A stretch of DNA of 64,000 nt from Evansella clarkii (GTDB taxonomy: Bacteria; Bacillota; Bacilli; Bacillales; Salisediminibacteriaceae): assembly GCF_002019695.1 (NCBI RefSeq), contig NZ_KV917376.1, forward strand, positions 2,942,040-3,006,039, in the 5' to 3' direction. Under the pieces are notes generated by a model. The model did no database searches, had not been told where the DNA came from, and saw only the letters and a list, made by a program, of their open reading frames with translations. Shown here one piece after another: positions 27,127 through 36,081 of the stretch. Positions within the stretch are counted from its first letter, which is position 1. Each line of letters begins with the position of its first letter. Both the position numbers and the translations under genes were made by a program.

Positions 27127-27140
27127 AATGTTGTCCAAAA

Positions 27141-27176
27141 GGGTGATAGAGGGCTTGACCCTTTATCACCTTTTTT
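27141..27176 (+). terminator. Rho-independent terminator after rpsB
   Basis: GTGATAGAGGG (27143-27153) pairs with CCCTTTATCAC (27159-27169) with one G-U pair, followed by six or more T. In B. subtilis rpsB and tsf also have a partial terminator between them, which would lower tsf relative to rpsB. Confidence 0.85.
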
Positions 27177-27244
27177 CTACAAAAATTTACTGACAATTCT
27201 ATGTAAATATTAGTAATTGAAACCTTTGAAGGAGGAATTACCCA

Positions 27245-28126
27245 ATGGCAATAAGTGCAAAGATGGTAAAAGAACTTCGTGAGAAAACAGGCGCAGGCAT
27301 GATGGACTGCAAAAAGGCTCTTACTGAAACTGATGGTGATATGGAAAAGGCGGTCGACTACCTTCGTGAGAAAGGTATCGCAAAAGCTGCCAAAAAAGCT
27401 GACCGTGTTGCAGCAGAAGGGCTTGCTCATATTAAAGCTCAAGGTAACACAGCTGTAATTGTTGAAGTTAACTCAGAAACGGACTTCGTTGCTAAAAACG
27501 AAGGTTTCATTAACCTTATTAATAAAGTAGCTGACCACCTGCTTGAAAATAAACCAGCTAATGTGGAAGAAGCATTAGGCCAGGAAGTTGAAGGAGAAGG
27601 TACATTACAGGATTACTTCAACAACCAGATTGCTAAAATTGGGGAGAAAATTTCTCTTCGCCGCTTCGAAATCGTTGAGCGTGGCGAAAATGAAGCATTC
27701 GGCGAGTATATCCACATGGGCGGACGTATCGGTGTTCTTGCAGTACTTGAAGGTACTACTGACGAAGCTCTCGCTAAAGACATCGCAATGCACGTAGCGG
27801 CGATCAATCCTAAATATGTAAGCCGTGATGCTGTTTCTGAAGAAGAAATCAATCGTGAGCGTGAAGTACTTAAGCAGCAGGCCCTAAACGAAGGCAAGCC
27901 TGAGAAAATCGTTGAAAAAATGGTTGAAGGACGCCTTGGAAAATACTTTGAAGAAATCTGCCTGAACGACCAGGCTTTCGTTAAAGACAGCGACCAGAAA
28001 GTTGGTAAATACGTTGCTTCTAAAGGTGCAAGTGTAAAAACTTTCTACCGCTACGAAGTTGGCGAAGGTATGGAAAAACGTGAAGACAACTTTGCAGAAG
28101 AAGTAATGTCTCAGGTTAAAAAATAA
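27245..28126 (+). CDS. tsf: Translation elongation factor Ts
   Basis: EF-Ts exchanges GDP for GTP on EF-Tu. The 293-residue protein has the N-terminal TDPF-type motif region ([21 protein letters not shown]), the core signature [16 protein letters not shown] and a C-terminal dimerisation region. Length is standard. GGAGGA precedes the ATG. Strong codon bias, like rpsB, suggests high expression. Confidence 0.98.
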   Translation: MAISAKMVKELREKTGAGMMDCKKALTETDGDMEKAVDYLREKGIAKAAKKADRVAAEGLAHIKAQGNTAVIVEVNSETDFVAKNEGFINLINKVADHLLENKPANVEEALGQEVEGEGTLQDYFNNQIAKIGEKISLRRFEIVERGENEAFGEYIHMGGRIGVLAVLEGTTDEALAKDIAMHVAAINPKYVSRDAVSEEEINREREVLKQQALNEGKPEKIVEKMVEGRLGKYFEEICLNDQAFVKDSDQKVGKYVASKGASVKTFYRYEVGEGMEKREDNFAEEVMSQVKK

Positions 28127-28137
28127 AAAACAAAGAA

Positions 28138-28163
28138 GAAAGGGGCACATTGTGTCCCTTTTT
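28138..28163 (+). terminator. Rho-independent terminator after tsf
   Basis: AAGGGGCACA pairs with TGTGTCCCTT (about 28140-28160, one G-U pair), followed by a T run. It begins 12 bases after the tsf stop. Confidence 0.8.
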
Positions 28164-28190
28164 CCTGAGTATTACATTGTTTTATCCCGA

Positions 28191-28342
28191 TGTAACCGTC
28201 CGTAAAACTCCCGCTTCAAAACATGAGTGGAAGCGAAGATGTATAGGCGGGAGATAACGGACGCTAACATCCCGATTGGTTCAACTAACAATCAGTGGGG
28301 GATGAATCACCCCCCCACTGATTGAAGTTTCACTTTATAATA
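28191..28342. repeat. Compact structured non-coding element between tsf and pyrH
   Basis: This stretch of about 150 bp has no ORF but nested complementarity. CGTCCGT (28197-28203) pairs with ACGGACG (28257-28263). CTCCCGC (28208-28214) pairs with GCGGGAG (28247-28253). Inside, CGCTTC (28212-28217) can pair with GAAGCG (28230-28235) as an alternative. A separate 12-bp perfect hairpin follows: AATCAGTGGGGG (28290-28301) with CCCCCACTGATT (28312-28323). The right end is AGTTTCACTTTATAAT. I recall similar sequences between genes in other bacilli and suspect a dispersed element, possibly related to IS200/IS605-type ends, but cannot confirm. A structured leader RNA for pyrH is the alternative. Confidence 0.55.
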
Positions 28343-28376
28343 TGAGTTATAGCATGGAGTGTTGAAGGAGGGCATT

Positions 28377-29102
28377 ATGGAAAGAACAAAATACAACCGT
28401 ATTGTGTTAAAATTAAGTGGGGAAGCTTTGGCCGGAGAGCAGGGCTTTGGTATTGACCCTTCTGTCATTCAGTCAATCGCACAGCAAATCAGGGACATCA
28501 TTGACCTGGAAGTGGAAGTGGCTATCATTGTCGGCGGCGGGAATATCTGGAGAGGTATGGCTGGCAGCGCCAAAGGAATGGACAGGGCAACTGCTGATTA
28601 CATGGGAATGCTTGCTACCGTAATGAATTCCCTCGCATTACAGGACAGTCTGGAAAATATCGGGGTTCAGACCCGTGTGCAAACTTCTATTGAAATGCGC
28701 CAGGTTGCAGAGCCGTACATAAGGAGAAAAGCGATCCGCCACCTTGAGAAAAAGCGTGTTGTTATTTTTGCAGCAGGAACGGGTAACCCGTATTTCTCTA
28801 CGGATACTACGGCGGCTTTACGTGCAGCTGAGATCGAAGCGGACGTTATCCTCATGGCGAAGAACAAAGTAGACGGAGTATACAGTGCCGATCCTTCAAT
28901 CGATTCCAGTGCAGTTAAATATGATTCACTCACTTACCTCGATTTACTGAAAGAGGGTCTTGCTGTAATGGATTCAACAGCATCATCGCTTTGCATGGAT
29001 AATAATATACCGCTGATTGTTTTCTCCATCATGGAAGAGGGTAATATTAAGCGAGCAGTAACCGGCGAAGAAATCGGTACGATAATAAGGGGGAAAGAAT
29101 GA
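28377..29102 (+). CDS. pyrH: UMP kinase PyrH
   Basis: PyrH phosphorylates UMP to UDP in pyrimidine nucleotide synthesis. The 241-residue amino acid kinase-fold protein has [19 protein letters not shown] at the N-terminus, the GGGNIWRG loop, [16 protein letters not shown] and the VDGVYSADP region. ATG 28377 is the start, with GAAGGAGGG at 28364-28372; ATG 28359 upstream has no site. The stop overlaps the frr start. Confidence 0.97.
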   Translation: MERTKYNRIVLKLSGEALAGEQGFGIDPSVIQSIAQQIRDIIDLEVEVAIIVGGGNIWRGMAGSAKGMDRATADYMGMLATVMNSLALQDSLENIGVQTRVQTSIEMRQVAEPYIRRKAIRHLEKKRVVIFAAGTGNPYFSTDTTAALRAAEIEADVILMAKNKVDGVYSADPSIDSSAVKYDSLTYLDLLKEGLAVMDSTASSLCMDNNIPLIVFSIMEEGNIKRAVTGEEIGTIIRGKE

Positions 29103-29659
29103 TGTCGGATGCAGTAATTAACGAAATGGAAGAAAGAATGAGTAAATCAATCGAAGCTTTTCGAAAGGAACTGGCTACAGTCCGTGCAGGACGTGCGAAT
29201 CCTTCTTTGCTCGACAGAGTCCAGGTTGAGTATTATGGAATGCTTACACCATTAAACCAGCTTGCGACGATTGCTGTGCCGGAAGCGAGAATGCTTACGA
29301 TCCAGCCTTTTGATAAGTCTTCTATCTCTGACATTGAAAGAGCGATCCAGAAAGCGGACCTTGGTCTGTCACCGGCAAATGACGGTAACATTATCAGAAT
29401 CTCTGTCCCTGCTCTTACTGAGGAACGACGCCAGGAGCTTGTTAAAGTAGTAGGCAGATATACAGAAGATGCAAAGGTTGCTGTAAGAAACATCCGCAGG
29501 GATGCGAATGACAGCCTGAAGAAGCTGCAGAAGGACGGAGAGCTTACAGAGGATGAACTGAGACGAAACCAGGATGGTGTTCAAAAGCAGACTGACGCTG
29601 TAATTAAAGAGATTGAAGAAATAGCAAAAGTAAAAGAACAGGAAATCATGGAAGTATAA
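29102..29659 (+). CDS. frr: Ribosome recycling factor
   Basis: RRF splits post-termination ribosomes with EF-G. The 185-residue protein matches the family length and motifs: [23 protein letters not shown] in the first third, [23 protein letters not shown], and the C-terminal helix with [12 protein letters not shown]. Two adjacent ATG codons (29099 and 29102) are possible; the second has the better spacing from AAGGGGG (about 29088-29093) and gives the standard 185 residues. It overlaps the pyrH stop. Confidence 0.97.
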   Translation: MSDAVINEMEERMSKSIEAFRKELATVRAGRANPSLLDRVQVEYYGMLTPLNQLATIAVPEARMLTIQPFDKSSISDIERAIQKADLGLSPANDGNIIRISVPALTEERRQELVKVVGRYTEDAKVAVRNIRRDANDSLKKLQKDGELTEDELRRNQDGVQKQTDAVIKEIEEIAKVKEQEIMEV

Positions 29660-29718
29660 AGAAAAAACATGTAAAATAAATGATGATGTAAAAGCTTTCT
29701 ATGAAACGGTTTTGTAAA

Positions 29719-29746
29719 AGACCCTCTGTGACAGGGGGTTTTTTTA
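29719..29746 (+). terminator. Rho-independent terminator after frr
   Basis: ACCCTCTG (29721-29728) pairs with CAGGGGGT (29732-29739, one G-U pair), followed by a seven-base T run. It closes the pyrH-frr unit. Confidence 0.85.
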
Positions 29747-29834
29747 CACTGTTATACATAAATTTTTATGTATTAGAGAAGTACATAAATATTCAGGTAT
29801 TAACAGGGAACTGAACCATCTGGGGGAAATCCTT

Positions 29835-30602
29835 ATGTTTAATAAATTTACAGGCAAAAAAAAGAATGATTCTGTGCAGGACAGCGAAACTGGTGTGATG
29901 CAGGATAACCTCCCGGGCCACGTTGCGATTATAATGGACGGGAACGGCAGATGGGCCAAGAAAAGAGGATTACCTCGAATAGCCGGACACAGGGAAGGTA
30001 TGAATGTAATCAGGAAGGTCGTCAGGCAGGCGGACAAACTGGGAATTAATACTTTAACCCTGTACGCGTTTTCCACAGAAAACTGGAAACGCCCCAAGAC
30101 AGAAGTTGACTTTCTTATGGGGCTTCCGGAACGTTTTTTGAATAAAGAACTCCCTGAACTGATGGAAAAAAACGTTATTGTTAAACACACAGGTTCAAAG
30201 GATGTGCTCCCGCCTTCTACTCTCAGGGCTGTGGAAAATGCAGTGGAAAAGACGAAGGACAATACAGGGCTTATTTTAAATTTTGCCCTGAATTATGGCA
30301 GCCGTTCAGAAATTATTGAAGCTGTAAAAAATATGTATAAATCTCTTGAGGAAAAAGAGTTGTCCATAGATGATGTAACTGAAGACATGTTAAAAGAGAA
30401 CCTGATGACAGCCGAATTGAGAGACCCTGACTTACTAATCAGAACTAGCGGGGAAGTCCGGCTGAGTAATTTTATGCTCTGGCAGCTCGCCTATTCTGAA
30501 CTTTGGTTTACGGATACTTTGTGGCCTGACTTCACAGAAGAAGACTTCAACAATGCAATAAGAGCTTATCAGATGAGAGCGCGCAGATATGGAGGCGTAT
30601 AG
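29835..30602 (+). CDS. uppS: Undecaprenyl diphosphate synthase
   Basis: UppS makes the C55 lipid carrier for cell wall synthesis by cis-prenyl chain elongation. The 255-residue protein has the catalytic HVAIIMDGNGRWAKKRG motif (Asp35), HREGMNVIRKVV, the YAFSTENWKRP segment and the C-terminal PDLLIRTSGEVRLSNFMLWQ in part. GGGGGAA precedes the ATG. It is paired with cdsA, 15 bases downstream. Confidence 0.97.
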   Translation: MFNKFTGKKKNDSVQDSETGVMQDNLPGHVAIIMDGNGRWAKKRGLPRIAGHREGMNVIRKVVRQADKLGINTLTLYAFSTENWKRPKTEVDFLMGLPERFLNKELPELMEKNVIVKHTGSKDVLPPSTLRAVENAVEKTKDNTGLILNFALNYGSRSEIIEAVKNMYKSLEEKELSIDDVTEDMLKENLMTAELRDPDLLIRTSGEVRLSNFMLWQLAYSELWFTDTLWPDFTEEDFNNAIRAYQMRARRYGGV

Positions 30603-30617
30603 AGAGGAGGCAGGCCT

Positions 30618-31409
30618 GTGAAACAGAGAATAATTACAGCAGTTATAGCAGGAGCAGGTTTTCTTACATTAATTATACTTGGCGGCTGGCCTTTCACTGT
30701 ATTAATGATAGCACTCGCACTCATAGCAATGAGTGAACTGCTGAAGATGAAACAGGTCAGAATTTTGTCGCCGATGGGATTAAGCAGTTTTTTTCTTATG
30801 CTGCTCCTTTTAATTCCGGATAATGTTTTCACCGTTGACTGGCTGCATGTAGACCAGCTTGAATTGTTTTTGCTTTTCATTGTTGTTCTTCTTGCTTCCA
30901 CCGTTATAAGCAAAAATGAATTCACCTTTGATGAGGCGGGTTTTATAATTCTTGCGGCAGTTTACGTCGGGCTTGGCTTTAATTATTTTATATATACCAG
31001 ATTTCTGGAAGAAGGATTGATAATAATCTTTTTTATTCTGATATTAGTATGGGCTACTGATTCCGGCGCCTATTTTGCAGGACGAGCCTTTGGGAAAAGG
31101 AAGTTATGGCCTGAGATAAGCCCCAACAAAACGATTGAAGGAGCAATTGGTGGAATTGCACTAGCCTTTGCTGCGGGAATCGTCTATTCCTTATTTCTGC
31201 CGATCTTCACTTCTATGGTGACTACATTGCTGTTTATACTGGTAGTATCAACAGCTGGGCAGATGGGTGATCTGGTGGAATCAGCATTGAAAAGGCATTA
31301 TGCCGTTAAGGATTCCGGGCAGGTTCTTCCTGGCCACGGCGGTATACTGGACAGGTTCGACAGTCTGATTTATGTCATGCCGATTCTGTATCTGCTGGGA
31401 TTTGTATGA
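30618..31409 (+). CDS. cdsA: Phosphatidate cytidylyltransferase CdsA
   Basis: CdsA makes CDP-diacylglycerol for phospholipid synthesis at the membrane. The 263-residue protein has about seven or eight transmembrane helices and the C-terminal family signature, which reads GQMGDLVESALKRHYAVKDS then PGHGGILDRFDSL. GTG 30618 is the start with AGAGGAGG upstream. Length is usual. Confidence 0.96.
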   Translation: MKQRIITAVIAGAGFLTLIILGGWPFTVLMIALALIAMSELLKMKQVRILSPMGLSSFFLMLLLLIPDNVFTVDWLHVDQLELFLLFIVVLLASTVISKNEFTFDEAGFIILAAVYVGLGFNYFIYTRFLEEGLIIIFFILILVWATDSGAYFAGRAFGKRKLWPEISPNKTIEGAIGGIALAFAAGIVYSLFLPIFTSMVTTLLFILVVSTAGQMGDLVESALKRHYAVKDSGQVLPGHGGILDRFDSLIYVMPILYLLGFV

Positions 31410-31478
31410 AAATAAGGATAATCCCTGATCAATAATTAAATCCTCACTAAGAAACCGCAGGAGAAAAAGGAGTTCCAC

Positions 31479-32627
31479 ATGAAGAAAATCGCATTGTTAG
31501 GATCTACCGGATCAATAGGCACACAAACTCTCGATGTTGTCAGGGCTCATCCTGACAAATTTAAAATAGTGTCTTTAAGCTTCGGAAAAAACACAGATGC
31601 CGGTCTGGCGCAGGTTCATGAGTTCAGACCTGAAATTGTAAGTGTTCAGACGAAAGAAACAGCAGAAAGCATTATAAATGAACTTCCGTCAGGAACCAGG
31701 CTTTTATATGGGGAAGAAGGCCTGACAGAAGCAGCAGCAGGAAACGATGCGGATATCGTAATGAGCGCCGTAATGGGCAGTGTAGGCTTAAAGCCTACTC
31801 TTGCAGCGATAGAGGCAGGTAAAGACATTGCAATAGCTAATAAGGAAACACTTGTAACAGCTGGCCATATCGTCACAGAGAAAGCCGAAAAACATGGCGT
31901 GGAGCTTATCCCGGTTGATAGTGAACATTCCGCCATTTACCAGTGTCTGGAAGATAATGCTGATAAAGAAGTGAGCAGGATTATCCTGACTGCCTCTGGT
32001 GGAAGCTTCCGTGACAAAACGAGGGAAGAGCTTAAAAATGTGACGGTAGAAGATGCATTAAAGCACCCAAACTGGCAAATGGGAGCGAAAATCACAATAG
32101 ACTCTGCGACTATGATGAATAAAGGCCTTGAAGTAATAGAAGCAAAATGGCTTTTCAACATGCCCTATGAAAAAATTGACGTAATATTACACAAAGAAAG
32201 TATTATTCATTCTATGGTAGAATATATTGATGGTAGTGTACTTGCCCACCTTGGCACTCCGGACATGCGTGTGCCTATCCAGTATGCAGTTTCCAAACGG
32301 GAACGCCTTGAACTAAAGGGCGGAGAAAAGTTAAACTTATGGGAAATTGGAGCGCTGCATTTTGACAAGCCTGATTTTGACAGATACCGCTGTTTAAAGC
32401 TTGCTTTTGAGGCTGGTGCAGCGGGTGGAACGGCACCCACAGTATTAAATGCGGCTAATGAGGTGGCTGTTGCTTCCTTTCTTAACAGAAAACTGTCCTT
32501 TTTAGGAATTGAAGATATAGTCGAGGATGCGCTGTCCCGCCACACCCCAGTTGCTTCTCCTTCCCTGGAAGAGATTATCGCTGTGGATGAAGAGACAAGA
32601 AGGCAAGTATTAACCTATATGAATTAA
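31479..32627 (+). CDS. dxr: 1-deoxy-D-xylulose 5-phosphate reductoisomerase
   Basis: Dxr commits deoxyxylulose phosphate to isoprenoid synthesis in the MEP pathway. The 382-residue protein has the NADPH-binding [14 protein letters not shown] at the N-terminus, [11 protein letters not shown], the metal-binding [13 protein letters not shown] region and the conserved TASGGSF and [20 protein letters not shown] (in part). AGAAAAAGGAG precedes the ATG. The product pathway feeds uppS two genes upstream. Confidence 0.98.
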   Translation: MKKIALLGSTGSIGTQTLDVVRAHPDKFKIVSLSFGKNTDAGLAQVHEFRPEIVSVQTKETAESIINELPSGTRLLYGEEGLTEAAAGNDADIVMSAVMGSVGLKPTLAAIEAGKDIAIANKETLVTAGHIVTEKAEKHGVELIPVDSEHSAIYQCLEDNADKEVSRIILTASGGSFRDKTREELKNVTVEDALKHPNWQMGAKITIDSATMMNKGLEVIEAKWLFNMPYEKIDVILHKESIIHSMVEYIDGSVLAHLGTPDMRVPIQYAVSKRERLELKGGEKLNLWEIGALHFDKPDFDRYRCLKLAFEAGAAGGTAPTVLNAANEVAVASFLNRKLSFLGIEDIVEDALSRHTPVASPSLEEIIAVDEETRRQVLTYMN

Positions 32628-32640
32628 AGGGTGTGTTTAA

Positions 32641-33900
32641 ATGAATACATTTATTGCGATCATTATAATCTTTGGCCTTCTCGTTTTTGTCCACGAGTGG
32701 GGACATTTAGTATTCGCAAAGAGGGCAGGGATACTCTGCCGGGAATTTGCCATTGGCTTCGGACCGAAAATATTCTCTTTTAAAAAGGATGAAACAGTCT
32801 ATACAATCCGGCTTCTTCCTCTTGGAGGATTTGTAAGAATGGCAGGGGAAGACCCTGAAATGATACAGATTAAGCCAGGATATGAAGTAGGGCTGCTCTT
32901 TAACAATGCTGGAAAAGTAAGCAGGATTATTGTAAATAATAAATCGAAGTATCCTGACTGCAAAATCATTCAGGTGGAGAAAATAGACCTGGAAAAAGAG
33001 CTCTTTGTTCAAGGGTATACAGATGATGCAGAGGGGCTTGTTACTTACCGTATCGATGATAAGGCAGAATTTGTGCATGATGAGCAGGCGACGCAAATTG
33101 CGCCTTATGACCGCCAGTTCGGTTCTAAGACAATTCCCCAGCGGGCGATGGCTCTATTTGCCGGGCCGATGATGAACTTCGTGCTTGCCATTGTTATTTT
33201 GATGCTGTACGGCTGGTTCGCAGGAACCCCTTTAAACGAGTCTTTAGTAGGCGGCCTGGTTGAAGATGGAGCTGCTATTGAAGCAGGGCTGGAAACAGGT
33301 GACAGGATCACTGCTATTGAAGGGGAACAGGTCAGCACCTGGGAAGAAATGACTTCCATTATTCAGGATAATCCAAACGAGCCTCTGGAGTTTGAAATAG
33401 TAAGAGACGGCCAGCAAATGGAGATGACAATTACTCCCGATGAAAGAACCGGCCCTGAGGACCAGGCAGAAGGCCATGTCGGTATTTTTGCCCCTACGGA
33501 AAGAACTCTTATGGGAGCTGTTACTTTCGGTTTTACCCAGACATATGAATTTACCCGGCTTATCATTGAGGCGCTCGGAATGCTGGTAACTGGTCAGTTC
33601 TCCCTTGACCATCTCGCAGGGCCGGTTGGAATTTACAGTTATACCGATGAAGTTGCTGCAATGGGCTTTTTAGTTCTGATGCAATGGACTGCGATTTTAA
33701 GCGTAAACCTGGGTATTATTAATCTTCTTCCTTTGCCTGCACTGGATGGAGGAAGGCTCATGTTTATAGCTTTAGAGGCTGTCAGAGGCAAACCAGTGGA
33801 CCCGCAGAAAGAAGGGCTTGTACATTTTATTGGATTTGCTTTACTGATGCTGCTGATGCTGGCAGTAACATGGAATGACATTAATAAATTCTTCCTCTGA
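32641..33900 (+). CDS. rseP: Site-2 protease RseP (RasP)
   Basis: An intramembrane zinc metalloprotease that cleaves anti-sigma factors and signal peptides. The 419-residue protein has HEWGH at residues 18-22 in the first helix, a PDZ domain (about 190-270: [20 protein letters not shown]), and the C-terminal [13 protein letters not shown] carrying the third zinc ligand. Four membrane segments are visible. Between the first helix and the second it carries the insert usual for Bacillus RasP. Confidence 0.96.
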   Translation: MNTFIAIIIIFGLLVFVHEWGHLVFAKRAGILCREFAIGFGPKIFSFKKDETVYTIRLLPLGGFVRMAGEDPEMIQIKPGYEVGLLFNNAGKVSRIIVNNKSKYPDCKIIQVEKIDLEKELFVQGYTDDAEGLVTYRIDDKAEFVHDEQATQIAPYDRQFGSKTIPQRAMALFAGPMMNFVLAIVILMLYGWFAGTPLNESLVGGLVEDGAAIEAGLETGDRITAIEGEQVSTWEEMTSIIQDNPNEPLEFEIVRDGQQMEMTITPDERTGPEDQAEGHVGIFAPTERTLMGAVTFGFTQTYEFTRLIIEALGMLVTGQFSLDHLAGPVGIYSYTDEVAAMGFLVLMQWTAILSVNLGIINLLPLPALDGGRLMFIALEAVRGKPVDPQKEGLVHFIGFALLMLLMLAVTWNDINKFFL

Positions 33901-33952
33901 TGTGAAGAAGCTTTATATATAACGACCACGACAGATAATGAGGTGGCTTTAA

Positions 33953-35650
33953 ATGAGACAAAGTACGTATTTTTCACCAACTCTAAGGGATGTACCAAGT
34001 GATGCTGAAGCAAAAAGTCATCAGCTGATGCTCAGAGCCGGATTAATCAGGCAGAGCACTTCAGGTATTTATTCGTTCTTACCCCTCGGGTATAAAGTAT
34101 TGAAGAAAGTAGAAAATATTATTCGTGAAGAAATGGACAGGGCGTTTGCCCAGGAACTCCTTATGCCTGCTATACAGCCCGCTGAATTATGGCAGGAGTC
34201 CGGAAGGTGGGAAGTTTACGGTCCGGAACTCATGAGGCTGAAGGACCGCCATAGCAGAGAATTTGCTCTTGGGCCAACTCATGAAGAAGTGCTGACTTCC
34301 ATCGTTCGGGATGAGGTACAATCCTATAAAAAACTGCCAATGACCCTCTATCAGATCCAGACAAAATTCCGGGATGAAAGAAGGCCGAGGTTTGGAGTTC
34401 TCCGGTCTCGGGAGTTTTTAATGAAGGACGCCTATTCCTTCGATAAAGATTATGATGGACTCGATAAGAGCTATGAAGCTATGTATAATGCTTACATGGA
34501 AATTTTCAGGCGCTGCGGTCTTGACTTCAGAGCAGTGGTAGCGGATTCCGGAGCTATGGGAGGAAAAGACACCCATGAATTTATGGTTCTTACTGACATA
34601 GGGGAAGATACAATCGCTTTTTCTGATCAGTCAGATTTTGCAGCTAATATAGAAATTGCTCCTGTTAACGTAACATACGAGAAGTCTGAGGAAGCAGAGA
34701 AAGACCTGGAAGCTGTGGAAACGCCTGGCCAAAAGACAATTTCGGAGGTCGCGGGCTTTCTGAGTAAACCAGAAGATAAGCTGATTAAATCAGTTCTGTT
34801 TATTGTCGATGAAGAGCCAGTTCTGGTACTTGTTCGTGGCGACCATGAAGTTAACGAGATTAAAGTGAAACATCTTTTCAATGCCCAGTTCGTGGAAATC
34901 GCGTCAGAAGCTGAGACGAAACAGTATACAGGGACGGTACCAGGCTATATTGGACCGGTAAAAATAAGCGAAGATGTAAAAATCATCGCGGATCAGGCTG
35001 TAGAAACAATAGTAAACGGAGTTTGTGGCGCAAACAAAGAGGACACCCACTTTGTTAACGTAAATGTTGCAAGAGATTTCAGAGTAGATCAGTTTGCTGA
35101 CCTAAGGAATATCCAGGAAGGGGACCCTTCACCAGACGGAAAAGGAACAATCCGTTTTAAAGAAGGGATTGAAGTTGGACATGTCTTTAAATTAGGCACG
35201 AAATACAGCGAAGCCCTTGGCGCCTATTACCTGGACGAAAACGGAAAAAGCAAGCCGATTGTGATGGGCAGTTACGGCATAGGAGTTTCCCGGACGGTTG
35301 CGGCTATTGTGGAACAGCATCATGACGAAGACGGAATTATCTGGCCTTCATCCGTTGCACCATTCCATATACATGTCATTCCTGTAAATGTAAAACAGGA
35401 AGATCAGCTGAACCTGGCAGAGGAACTTTACGAACTGTTCAGAGATGAAAGATATGAAGTTTTACTGGATGACCGGAAAGAGAGAGCCGGAGTTAAGTTC
35501 AAAGATGCTGATTTAATTGGAATACCGCTGAGAATAACGGCCGGCAAGCAGGCCTCTGAAGGAATAGTGGAATTAAAAGTCCGAAATACCGGGGAAGTAT
35601 ACGAAATTCATAAAGATGAACTGCTTCAAAAGATAAAAGAGCTTATTTAA
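33953..35650 (+). CDS. proS: Prolyl-tRNA synthetase (bacterial type)
   Basis: ProS charges tRNA-Pro. The 565-residue protein is the bacterial form with class II motifs ([21 protein letters not shown] in part; [37 protein letters not shown]), the editing insertion domain (about residues 225-400) and a C-terminal anticodon-binding domain. GAGGTGG precedes the ATG. No T-box leader is present in the 52-bp upstream gap. Confidence 0.98.
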   Translation: MRQSTYFSPTLRDVPSDAEAKSHQLMLRAGLIRQSTSGIYSFLPLGYKVLKKVENIIREEMDRAFAQELLMPAIQPAELWQESGRWEVYGPELMRLKDRHSREFALGPTHEEVLTSIVRDEVQSYKKLPMTLYQIQTKFRDERRPRFGVLRSREFLMKDAYSFDKDYDGLDKSYEAMYNAYMEIFRRCGLDFRAVVADSGAMGGKDTHEFMVLTDIGEDTIAFSDQSDFAANIEIAPVNVTYEKSEEAEKDLEAVETPGQKTISEVAGFLSKPEDKLIKSVLFIVDEEPVLVLVRGDHEVNEIKVKHLFNAQFVEIASEAETKQYTGTVPGYIGPVKISEDVKIIADQAVETIVNGVCGANKEDTHFVNVNVARDFRVDQFADLRNIQEGDPSPDGKGTIRFKEGIEVGHVFKLGTKYSEALGAYYLDENGKSKPIVMGSYGIGVSRTVAAIVEQHHDEDGIIWPSSVAPFHIHVIPVNVKQEDQLNLAEELYELFRDERYEVLLDDRKERAGVKFKDADLIGIPLRITAGKQASEGIVELKVRNTGEVYEIHKDELLQKIKELI

Positions 35651-35666
35651 ACACTTAGCTATAGGG

Positions 35667-35690
35667 CAGAGTGGTACATGTACCACTCTG
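35667..35690. repeat. 24-nt perfect palindrome after proS
   Basis: CAGAGTGGTACA (35667-35678) is followed directly by its reverse complement TGTACCACTCTG (35679-35690). There is no T run on either side, so it is not a standard terminator. It could be a processing hairpin, or a DNA-binding site. Confidence 0.75.
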
Positions 35691-35707
35691 GACTAAAATA
35701 AATATAT

Positions 35708-35962
35708 TTGAATGAATTTCATATATAGACTTTGCATAAAAAAAGATGAACATACTTTTCGATTGCAGCGTAAGACGGCGACTCTTGCGGGAAAAGCATA
35801 AGAAGCTGAAAATCCATTTTTGACGGCGTTCAGCCGTCAAAAATTAGTTGAAGCCGTGCCCGCAGAACGCGTCCGTCTGAAGCGTAAATCGAACAATAAA
35901 GTATCATTTTAAGAAAATGTTCGTATTAATGATGAAAATCTTGGATTTTGAAATTTATTCAT
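35708..35962 (+). repeat. 255-bp MITE-like element, copy A (upstream of polC)
   Basis: A non-coding element with 14-bp imperfect inverted ends (TTGAATGAATTTCA at 35708-35721; TGAAATTTATTCAT at 35949-35962). A second copy of exactly the same length lies inverted at 48191-48445. The central 150 bp (about 35748-35900) are nearly identical between the copies and include CATACTTTTCGATTGCAGCG, AATCCATTTTTGACGGCG and GTGCCCGCAGAACGCG. The AT-rich 9-mer AATAAATAT occurs at 35697-35705 and again at 35968-35976, a possible target duplication. No transposase is encoded. Confidence 0.85.
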
Positions 35963-35986
35963 CTGATAATAAATATCAGACTGCAT

Positions 35987-36052
35987 GAGGCTGCTGCTCA
36001 GTAGGTTGTATCTTACCCGTGAGCCAGCCTCTTCCCGCTTAACTGGCGGGAA
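35987..36052 (+). promoter_or_regulatory. Structured leader upstream of polC
   Basis: Two stems: GAGGCTG (35987-35993) with CAGCCTC (36025-36031), and immediately after it TTCCCGC (36032-36038) with GCGGGAA (36046-36052), ending about 14 bases before GGAGGAGG. Neither stem has a clean T run, so attenuation of transcription is not evident; a translational or stability role is possible. The rest of the 431-bp gap holds the palindrome at 35667 and repeat copy A; I see no clear sigma-A promoter. Confidence 0.4.
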
Positions 36053-36081
36053 AAACTATTTTTCGGAGGAGGAACACCTCG

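Noticed and set aside
33901-33952. T-box leader for proS
   Set aside because: The gap is only 52 bp, without specifier loop or T-box consensus.
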